This document shows, in pieces, positions 1-4,550 of a DNA stretch of 8,668 nucleotides; positions within the stretch are counted from its first letter, which is position 1, and each line of letters starts with the position of its first letter. The notes beneath the pieces were generated by a model. The model had not been told where the DNA came from and did not search any database. It saw only the letters and a list, made by a program, of their open reading frames with translations. Both the position numbers and the translations under genes were made by a program. This DNA comes from Oscillospiraceae bacterium (GTDB lineage Bacteria > Bacillota > Clostridia > Oscillospirales > Acutalibacteraceae), in contig JAQVYP010000073.1 in the NCBI GenBank assembly GCA_029004655.1, forward strand, positions 1 through 8,668, in the 5' to 3' direction.

Positions 1-69
1 AAGTGAATTTTCTACTATGAACAAGCAGGATAAATTAAACTCACGAATATGTGACCTGGCATATTTTTG

Positions 70-79
70 CCGTTAACGG
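70..79. other. Short perfect palindrome upstream of the VOC gene
   Basis: CCGTTAACGG is a perfect 10-bp palindrome about 60 bases before the VOC start codon. It could be a small operator, but it is short enough to occur by chance. No convincing -35/-10 pair is visible around it. Confidence 0.25.
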
Positions 80-137
80 TGTTTAGCTTTTAAGTTAATC
101 ACAAAGTTTTGAAATAGCTTAAATGGAGGATTATATA

Positions 138-545
138 ATGAATTGCAAACCAAAGGGACTAGCTCATATCGGTGTTCCTTGCCGTGATATTGATGAAAGC
201 TTGGCATTCTATGCTGAATTAGGCTTTGAACCTATCAATATTAAAAGAGGAATCAATAACAACAATGTCGCATTTGTGGAGAATAACGGATGCAGAATTG
301 AACTCGTTGAATCTCTGAATCCTGATAAAAACGGTGTTGGCGTTCGAATTGACGGTTGTATTGACCACTTTGCGCTCATGTGCGATGACATAGAAGCCGC
401 CTATGCCGAGTGCGTTGAGGCTGGATACTCCTTTGCCTCCGACGGAATTTGCTCTGCAAAAGCTTGGGAACCAAAGGCCTGTAAATTCTTTATGATTAAA
501 GGACCTAACAATGAGAAAATTGAGTTTACCAAGATTTTTGATTAA
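138..545 (+). CDS. VOC family protein (glyoxalase/bleomycin-resistance fold)
   Basis: This is a 135-residue protein of the vicinal oxygen chelate superfamily, at the usual length for a single two-module VOC chain. Both beta-alpha-beta modules are visible: residues about 7-58 (opening LAHIGVPCRDI, then the SLAFYAELGF helix) and about 74-133 (DHFALMCDDIEAA). The four expected metal ligands are present as H10, E55, H77 and E129, the last in KIEF near the C-terminus. Metal-dependent chemistry like that of lactoylglutathione lyase is therefore possible, but the substrate cannot be read from sequence. The start was set at ATG 138 because GGAGG at 125-129 lies 8 bases before it; the upstream in-frame ATG at 123 overlaps that Shine-Dalgarno. 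The gene stands alone, with a hairpin terminator about 100 bases downstream. It is probably a soluble cytoplasmic enzyme. Confidence 0.88.
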   Translation: MNCKPKGLAHIGVPCRDIDESLAFYAELGFEPINIKRGINNNNVAFVENNGCRIELVESLNPDKNGVGVRIDGCIDHFALMCDDIEAAYAECVEAGYSFASDGICSAKAWEPKACKFFMIKGPNNEKIEFTKIFD

Positions 546-644
546 GTTTGTATGTGTTTGGCAAAATAATTATGGTTAATTAGCCGCAAATCGCAAAATC
601 GGCGTGTATAAATTACTACAAATTTTAATTTGTTATTATGCAAC

Positions 645-687
645 AAGTCCCTATAGTAGTTTGTTAATTCTACAATAGGGACTTTTT
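645..687 (+). terminator. Rho-independent terminator downstream of the VOC gene
   Basis: AAGTCCCTAT (645-654) pairs with ATAGGGACTT (675-684). The stem continues past one A/A mismatch into GTAG/CTAC, around a 10-base loop. A run of T ends the structure at 687. It probably ends the VOC transcript. Confidence 0.85.
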
Positions 688-786
688 ATGCTTATCACAA
701 ATTTACTTTCCATATTGCCGGCTTTTTTAGATTCATGCACGAAAAAGTCAGCAAGACCTGAATTTTAAACCTTGCCAATCCTCTAA

Positions 787-942
787 TACTAATCTCAATT
801 AAAAGTGGAGATTAGATTTGCGAGGATAGTTTTTGTCCCGCAAGGCGGAGGAGGACAGCGGGCTGGCGCCCGCCGACGACGACAACGCGGCGGGACGAAA
901 ACTAGACCGTAAAGATATCTACGCTTTTATTTGAGATTAGTA
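787..942. mobile_element. MITE-like inverted-repeat element with GC-rich core
   Basis: The two ends are inverted copies. The left begins TACTAATCTCAATTAAAAG, and the reverse complement of the right begins TACTAATCTCAAATAAAAG. With a 2-base gap the similarity extends about 55 bases inward to GTCCCGC/GCGGGAC. The core (about 834-898) is very GC-rich in an AT-rich setting and contains a further perfect hairpin, GCGGGC-TGGC-GCCCGC. There is no open reading frame. TA dinucleotides at both tips would fit a TA target duplication, as for IS630/Tc1-mariner-derived MITEs, but that family assignment is inference. A structured RNA or other dispersed hairpin repeat is the alternative. Confidence 0.65.
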
Positions 943-1014
943 TAAACTGGGTGTTTCTCTTTTGAATCCGCAAATACACGCTCAATCACATCATTTTTGC
1001 CCTAACAACTCAAC

Positions 1015-1042
1015 AAAGTCCACCCGAAATACGGTGGACTTT
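1015..1042. repeat. Perfect 10-bp inverted repeat (hairpin)
   Basis: AAAGTCCACC and GGTGGACTTT form a perfect 10-bp stem around the 8-base loop CGAAATAC. No long T run follows on the plus strand. It stands 14 bases before a second hairpin with a clear T run, so the pair may act as a tandem terminator or insulator ahead of the spoIIG promoter. Confidence 0.7.
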
Positions 1043-1055
1043 ATCGACAGTCTGA

Positions 1056-1087
1056 GCAGCTATGTTTTTTGCATGGCTGCTTTTTTT
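1056..1087 (+). terminator. Terminator upstream of the spoIIG promoter
   Basis: GCAGCTATG (1056-1064) pairs with CATGGCTGC (1072-1080) with one wobble and a 7-base loop, followed by seven T (1081-1087). No gene that would need it is visible just upstream. It would shield the sporulation operon from read-through. Confidence 0.75.
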
Positions 1088-1110
1088 ATCGTAATTAAGA
1101 TAACAACAAA

Positions 1111-1167
1111 AGCGACAATTTATACCCTCTGTTTGTGACACAAATCACACAAATAGGCATGTATAAT
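1111..1167 (+). promoter_or_regulatory. Probable spoIIG promoter with 0A-box-like site
   Basis: TATAAT at 1162-1167 is a perfect -10. The best -35, GTGACA at 1135-1140 (5 of 6 to TTGACA), lies 21 bases upstream, too far for an ordinary sigma-A promoter. The Bacillus subtilis spoIIG promoter is known for a similarly stretched spacing (about 22 bp) activated by phosphorylated Spo0A. AGCGACAA at 1111-1118 reads TTGTCGCT on the other strand, an imperfect 0A box just upstream of the -35. The transcript would start about 25-30 bases before the spoIIGA ATG. The assignment rests on analogy plus these matches. Confidence 0.55.
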
Positions 1168-1198
1168 TAAAAATGCATTGAGGGCAGGTGAAGCATTT

Positions 1199-2056
1199 AT
1201 GGTGGTTTATGCTGATGTTCTAATTTTTCTAAACACTTTTGTAAACTATTTTATTATACATATTACATCACTTATAGCAAAAAATGATGCAAGGCTTTGG
1301 CGTCAAATTATGGCATCAAGCATAGGCGCACTGTTTTCTTTGTGTATTTTCATACCGGTTGATAATATTGCTATAGAAATGTTAATTCGGCTAATTGCAT
1401 CGTGTGTGATTGTACTTTGTTGCTATGGATTCAAGAGTATAAAAAGTTTTTTAAGATTAATGGCTGTTTTTTATGTGGTATCTTTTCTGTATGTCGGAAT
1501 TATGATGGGACTATGGTTCCTTTTTAAAACTTCTAAAATAGTTATAAACAGTGGTGTCGTATATTTTGATATATCGCCAATAATACTGATTGTTTCAACA
1601 TTAATTAGCTATATTTCAATTAAGATTTTTAGAAGATTGTCTGACAGGCATGCGGATACTGCTGAGAGATGCAAGCTTAAAATTATTTATAGTAATTCAT
1701 CAATAGTAATTAATGCCATAGTTGATTCAGGGCACTCACTTACTGATTTATTTACCGCAGCACCTGTAATCGTGATAGATGAAAAGTCAATGAATAACTT
1801 GATGGGACAAAAAGAATTCCAATTAATATTAAGAAATGGAGACATTGCCAATAGTAAAATAAAAGACAGGTACCGATTAATACCATATAGATCTATTGGT
1901 GGCCAAGGACTCTTGCCGGCATTTAGGTGTGATATGGCAGAAATAACGATACATCAAACTGTAGTAAAAAATATTAACAAGCCAATCGTTGCGGTCAGTA
2001 ACGTAGAGTTGGGTGAAGATTATTCAGCCATAATAAGTCCCGAAATGCTTATATAA
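1199..2056 (+). CDS. spoIIGA: Sporulation sigma-E processing peptidase SpoIIGA
   Basis: This 285-residue membrane-bound aspartic protease cleaves pro-sigma-E in the mother cell after the forespore septum forms. The N-terminal half carries about five hydrophobic segments (roughly residues 3-22, 36-54, 59-77, 83-108 and 127-143). The C-terminal half is the soluble protease domain. The catalytic aspartate lies in the DSG motif at 176-178 (VDSGHSLTD), and the conserved YRSIGGQG segment falls at 230-237. Known SpoIIGA proteins dimerise to form the active site and are triggered by SpoIIR from the forespore. ATG 1199 was chosen over the in-frame TTG at 1178 because AGGTGA (1186-1191) sits 7 bases before it and the resulting N-terminus MVVYADVLIFLN matches the family. 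It is followed after 11 bases by sigE, its substrate, as in other spore formers. Confidence 0.95.
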   Translation: MVVYADVLIFLNTFVNYFIIHITSLIAKNDARLWRQIMASSIGALFSLCIFIPVDNIAIEMLIRLIASCVIVLCCYGFKSIKSFLRLMAVFYVVSFLYVGIMMGLWFLFKTSKIVINSGVVYFDISPIILIVSTLISYISIKIFRRLSDRHADTAERCKLKIIYSNSSIVINAIVDSGHSLTDLFTAAPVIVIDEKSMNNLMGQKEFQLILRNGDIANSKIKDRYRLIPYRSIGGQGLLPAFRCDMAEITIHQTVVKNINKPIVAVSNVELGEDYSAIISPEMLI

Positions 2057-2067
2057 AAGGTGATTGT

Positions 2068-2784
2068 ATGCGAATTGTAGCTTCAAGTTTAAGAACAATA
2101 TTAACTGGATTATTAAAAAAGCTGGGGTTAATAAGACCTAGCCATTATATTAACGGACCCGAAACTTTACCGCCACCCCTGACAGCTGAAGAAGAAAATA
2201 AATTATTATCCGAACACGCTTTTGACAGTGAGTTTGTTAGAGAACAACTTATAGTCCACAATTTACGTTTAGTAGTTTATATTGCTAGAAAATTTGATGC
2301 TGCCGGTGCTGGCGTTGAGGATTTAATTTCTATCGGAACAATAGGTTTAATAAAAGCTGTTAACACTTTTTGCCCCGAAAGAAATATCAAACTTGCAACT
2401 TATGCATCAAGATGTATTGAAAATGAGATATTAATGTATTTAAGAAAAAGCACAGCTTTAAAATCTGAAATTTCAATCGATGAGCCATTAAACATCGACT
2501 GGGATGGAAATGAGCTGCTATTGTCTGACATATTAGGAAATGACGATTACGAAGTTGGCAGGGAAGTTGAACAAGAAGACGAGAAATCAATGCTGAACAA
2601 TTTAATAGCTTGTTTAAATTCTAGAGAAAGAAAAATAATGAATATGCGCTTTGGTTTGGGAGGTTATAAAGAGCATACCCAGAAAGAAGTAGCTGATAAT
2701 CTTGGAATTTCTCAATCGTATATTTCAAGGCTTGAAAAAAGGATAATAGAACGGCTTAAAAAAGATATTGAAAAAGCAGTATAA
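2068..2784 (+). CDS. sigE: RNA polymerase sporulation sigma factor E (pro-sigma-E)
   Basis: This 238-residue sigma-70 family factor directs early mother-cell transcription; its length is close to the 239 residues of the B. subtilis protein. The first ~28 residues are a basic, hydrophobic pro-sequence that holds the precursor at the membrane. The family cleavage neighbourhood is recognisable as YINGPETLPPPL (27-38). Region 2 follows (about 60-128), with the DLISIGTIGLIKAV core-binding helix and the ATYASRCIENEI segment of regions 2.3-2.4. Region 4 at about 184-233 has the helix-turn-helix KEVADNLGISQSYISRLEKR. AAAGGTGA lies just before the ATG, and the gap to spoIIGA is 11 bases, so the two are surely co-transcribed. 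The sigG gene that often follows is absent; a bidirectional terminator comes next. Confidence 0.96.
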   Translation: MRIVASSLRTILTGLLKKLGLIRPSHYINGPETLPPPLTAEEENKLLSEHAFDSEFVREQLIVHNLRLVVYIARKFDAAGAGVEDLISIGTIGLIKAVNTFCPERNIKLATYASRCIENEILMYLRKSTALKSEISIDEPLNIDWDGNELLLSDILGNDDYEVGREVEQEDEKSMLNNLIACLNSRERKIMNMRFGLGGYKEHTQKEVADNLGISQSYISRLEKRIIERLKKDIEKAV

Positions 2785-2788
2785 ATGT

Positions 2789-2877
2789 AAAACGCCCTAC
2801 CTTTTTGAACAGAACCCCTAAAACGGACATTGTATCCGCTGGACAGGGTGCGGTTCATTTTATGGTAGGGCGTTTTT
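2789..2877. terminator. Composite bidirectional terminator between sigE and the XRE gene
   Basis: AAAACGCCCTACC (2789-2801) and GGTAGGGCGTTTT (2864-2876) form a perfect 13-bp stem ending in T on both strands. It can therefore terminate sigE from the left and the convergent XRE gene from the right. The 62 bases inside are not a simple loop. They can fold into a second arm with GAACC/GGTTC, CCT/AGG and CGGA/TCCG stems separated by internal loops. This extra structure is unusual for a plain terminator and may mark a dispersed structured repeat. Confidence 0.8.
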
Positions 2878-2935
2878 AAAATTAAGGCAAATATAAAGTG
2901 TTGTGTAAATAGGATTTGAAAATAGATAATAATTA

Positions 2936-3376
2936 TTATTTGTTAATTTCAATCTCATTTAAATAATTTTGAATAGTTTGATTTAAAATCATTCGTGATT
3001 CTAAAGGTAAAATTCGGTATTTGCTAACTAAAATCTTTTCTTCCTGGCTTAATTGGTCTAAAGATATAGAAGTGTTAGCTCCGGAACCAACTTTATATGT
3101 CGGATTTTTTGCCTGCGATAAAGCGAAAACCGGTTGATTAACAGACGTTGCGTTATATTGCTTATCTTCTATTTTACTAAGTTCATCTATAGAAATGTTA
3201 AATATATCTGCTAACTTTTTTAAAATACTAAGTGGTGGAGTAACAGTTCTTTCATAATATGCATATGCCGATCGGGTTTTGTTTATTTGCTTTGCAACAT
3301 CATCCTGTGTTAAACCGAATTTTTTGCGGTATTTTATTAAGTTTTTTGCAAGCTCAGTTTTTTTAGAAGCTGACAT
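2936..3376 (-). CDS. XRE-family helix-turn-helix transcriptional regulator
   Basis: This 146-residue protein has an N-terminal Cro/C1-type DNA-binding domain at about residues 11-66. The turn-helix region reads LTQDDVAKQINKTRSAYAYYE, and the domain ends in the family-typical LADIFNISIDEL. A low-complexity linker (about 72-105) leads to a short helical tail (LSQEEKILVSKYRILPLESR) seen in many clostridial single-domain XRE regulators, probably for dimerisation. The start is ATG 3374-3376: GGGGG (3384-3388) is 7 bases upstream, whereas an in-frame TTG at 3380-3382 would be too close to it. The gene is divergent from tRNA-Thr and convergent with sigE. Its target cannot be inferred; autoregulation through the AT-rich spacer is possible. 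Confidence 0.88.
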   Translation of the reverse strand: MSASKKTELAKNLIKYRKKFGLTQDDVAKQINKTRSAYAYYERTVTPPLSILKKLADIFNISIDELSKIEDKQYNATSVNQPVFALSQAKNPTYKVGSGANTSISLDQLSQEEKILVSKYRILPLESRMILNQTIQNYLNEIEINK

Positions 3377-3405
3377 ATACAAACCCCCTTTAGGACATAT
3401 TTTAC

Positions 3406-3434
3406 TTGACTAAATTATCAATAATTGTTATAAT
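3406..3434 (+). promoter_or_regulatory. Near-consensus sigma-A promoter of tRNA-Thr
   Basis: TTGACT (3406-3411) and TATAAT (3429-3434) are separated by exactly 17 bases and lie 20 bases before the tRNA. A palindrome, AATTAT-CA-ATAATT (3413-3426), lies in the spacer. Confidence 0.88.
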
Positions 3435-3454
3435 CAACTTTGTTGAATATTTGT

Positions 3455-3530
3455 GCTGAAGTGGCTCAGATGGTAGAGCAGCTGATTCGTAATCAGCAGA
3501 TCGTGGGTTCGAATCCCATCTTCAGCTCCA
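3455..3530 (+). tRNA. tRNA-Thr (anticodon CGT)
   Basis: The 76-nt cloverleaf is complete: acceptor GCTGAAG/CTTCAGC, D stem GCTC/GAGC, anticodon stem GCTGA/TCAGC around loop TTCGTAA, and T arm GTGGG-TTCGAAT-CCCAT. The anticodon CGT reads the threonine codon ACG. The 3' CCA is encoded, preceded by a T discriminator base. It is a stand-alone gene with its own promoter and terminator. tRNA ends are common integration sites, and an IS200 remnant begins about 60 bases downstream, though IS200 does not normally target tRNA genes. Confidence 0.97.
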
Positions 3531-3554
3531 ATTAAGCAACAAACAGTTTTAATA

Positions 3555-3582
3555 TGCACTCACATCTGTGGGTGCATTTTTT
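3555..3582 (+). terminator. Terminator of the tRNA-Thr transcript
   Basis: TGCACTCAC (3555-3563) pairs with GTGGGTGCA (3568-3576) with one wobble around the loop ATCT, followed by six T. It lies 25 bases after the tRNA. Confidence 0.85.
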
Positions 3583-3593
3583 ATTGTATTAAA

Positions 3594-3614
3594 ACCACTG
3601 GCTGTGCCAGTGGT
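3594..3614 (+). repeat. IS200 left-end hairpin
   Basis: A perfect 9-bp stem with a 3-base loop, ACCACTGGC-TGT-GCCAGTGGT. In IS200/IS605 elements such subterminal imperfect or perfect hairpins are the TnpA binding sites for single-strand transposition. Confidence 0.7.
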
Positions 3615-3650
3615 GCGAAAAAAGCTTTAGCGTGACACATGAAACAAAAA

Positions 3651-3706
3651 CTCCTTTTGATATAATAAGATGCGGTCTGTCAACTGCAAAATATAATCAA
3701 AAGGAG
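3651..3706 (+). promoter_or_regulatory. Ribosome-site-sequestering hairpin of IS200 tnpA
   Basis: CTCCTTTTGATATA (3651-3664) is complementary, with a single bulged base, to TATAATCAAAAGGAG (3692-3706). The right arm includes most of the Shine-Dalgarno AGGAGG (3702-3707) of tnpA, so the folded leader would block ribosome binding. Translational repression by a leader stem is known for IS200 tnpA. Confidence 0.7.
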
Positions 3707-3715
3707 GTCATTCAA

Positions 3716-3928
3716 ATGCCGAATGACACAAATAGTTTAGCGCATACAAAATGGAACTGCAAATATCATATAGTGTTTGCACCAAAATATCGCAGAAAAA
3801 TATTTTACAGAGAACAAAAAATAGAAAAAGGGGAAATACTCCGAGAATTATACAGTTGGAAACAAGTCAATATTATAGAAGCAGAAGTGTATCCAGACCA
3901 TATACACATGCTGGTAGAAATACCACCG
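3716..3928 (+). pseudogene. tnpA: Truncated IS200 transposase TnpA
   Basis: ATG 3716 lies 8 bases after AGGAGG. The first 71 codons read as a normal Y1 (HUH) IS200 transposase: NSLAHTKWNCKYHIVFAPKYRR at the N-terminus, then EAEVYPDHIHMLVEIPP, with the metal-binding HUH pair at H62 and H64. Family members run to about 130-155 residues, with the catalytic tyrosine in a C-terminal helix; that part is missing. After the IPP codons the frame enters the right-end hairpin and stays open by chance to 4312, antisense to the DUF4364 gene. The protein cannot be an active transposase by itself. The fall-off at a CCACC shared by the IPP codons and the hairpin suggests deletion at a short homology. Confidence 0.85.
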
Positions 3929-3941
3929 GCTAAGCCGGCGG
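3923..3941 (+). repeat. Probable IS200 right-end hairpin
   Basis: CCACCGGC and GCCGGCGG pair around TAA with one A/C mismatch on the plus strand, a G-U wobble on the minus strand. It sits 4 bases beyond the DUF4364 stop codon. It might also serve as a weak 3' end for the pyrB-DUF4364 transcript, but only the poor tract TATTTCT follows on that strand. Confidence 0.55.
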
Positions 3942-3945
3942 ATGT

Positions 3946-4518
3946 TTATTCGCTTTTTTTACTTGGGTCCCTAAAAAGTATATCTGTTACACCTGTAAAT
4001 ACTGAAGTTGGATCATCAAGAAAAGAATCTTTAATCTTTTTCGCACAATCTTCATCCGGGACGAACAAACTAACGGTTAAGACTTCATTAGTACCTTCTA
4101 ATACAGAACATGTCACCATGCAACCCTTTTCAAGGTTTTTAATGGTTACTCTATTTTCTTTTTCAAAACGTATTCTTGAAAGTCTTTTATTAATAGCATT
4201 ACATGATAATTCACGAATAGTGATTGGCAAATTCTTTTCTAATGTACTTGCAATATCAATACCACTTGGACTTGCCATAAAGTGTTTGTCGCCATCCTCG
4301 GCTACAACCTGAATGTGGTCATTAGTTTCTAACTCTGAAATTGCATATGATACTTCAAAATAATTTGCAATTCCTTCATAATGCAGTACTTCTTTAAGTA
4401 CAGTGCCGGAAATTGGCTTGTCAATTGTTTTTAAAATATAACATATCAAAATTCGAATTTCAGTACGGCTTGTCAGTCCACCCGGCATTACACCGGCGCT
4501 GAGAGCATCATAATCCAA
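3946..4518 (-). CDS. DUF4364 family winged-helix protein
   Basis: This 190-residue protein resembles the DUF4364 family found in Clostridia. The N-terminal stretch (GVMPGGLTSRTEIRILICYIL, then SGTVLKEVLHYEGIANYFEVSYAISEL) is the family signature and looks like a winged-helix domain over about residues 14-95. The second half is a predicted alpha/beta domain with the hydrophobic strands MVTCSVL and VLTVSLFV. The function is unknown; DNA binding is inferred from the fold. Translation starts at TTG 4516-4518, with GAGGTG 5 bases upstream; the resulting MDYDALSAGV N-terminus agrees with the family, so the rare start is believable. It follows pyrB by 32 bases on the same strand and is probably co-transcribed. 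Its C-terminus appears intact although an IS200 remnant abuts the stop codon. Confidence 0.85.
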   Translation of the reverse strand: MDYDALSAGVMPGGLTSRTEIRILICYILKTIDKPISGTVLKEVLHYEGIANYFEVSYAISELETNDHIQVVAEDGDKHFMASPSGIDIASTLEKNLPITIRELSCNAINKRLSRIRFEKENRVTIKNLEKGCMVTCSVLEGTNEVLTVSLFVPDEDCAKKIKDSFLDDPTSVFTGVTDILFRDPSKKSE

Positions 4519-4550
4519 GATAACACCTCAAAACTAATTTACTTAAATGA

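Larger units (their letters stand above)
546..1198. other. Long non-coding stretch between the VOC gene and spoIIGA
   Basis: No credible gene is visible on either strand over about 650 bases. From left to right it holds a small AT palindrome (ACAAATT/AATTTGT arms, 618-633), a terminator (645-687), a featureless stretch (688-786), a MITE-like element (787-942), two tandem hairpins (1015-1042 and 1056-1087) and the spoIIG promoter region (about 1111-1167). The ftsZ gene that often precedes spoIIGA in Bacillota is not here. This, with the MITE-like element, suggests a rearranged or insertion-prone spacer. Confidence 0.7.
3594..3941 (+). mobile_element. IS200/IS605-family element, internally deleted
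   Basis: The left end is marked by a perfect hairpin, ACCACTGGC-TGT-GCCAGTGGT (3594-3614), typical of the subterminal hairpins that IS200 TnpA recognises. A leader with a ribosome-site-blocking inverted repeat follows, then the 5' half of tnpA. The tnpA sequence ends inside a second hairpin, CCACCGGC-TAA-GCCGGCGG (3923-3941, one mismatch), which looks like the element's right end. Both ends thus seem to remain while about half of tnpA and its 3' flank are gone. The exact outer boundaries are not determined. The element lies within a few bases of the stop codon of the minus-strand DUF4364 gene. Confidence 0.75.

Noticed and set aside
1..122. Remnant of a gene or a clear promoter upstream of the VOC gene
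   Set aside because: No frame with recognisable protein similarity and no acceptable -35/-10 pair is visible; only a short palindrome stands out.
3455..3941. Genomic island integrated at the tRNA-Thr gene
   Set aside because: There is no integrase and no repeat of the tRNA 3' end downstream; the only mobile DNA is an IS200 remnant, which does not need a tRNA site.
3929..4312. Continuation of the tnpA frame beyond the IPP codons
   Set aside because: It has no transposase similarity and runs antisense to the well-supported DUF4364 gene; the frame is open only by chance.
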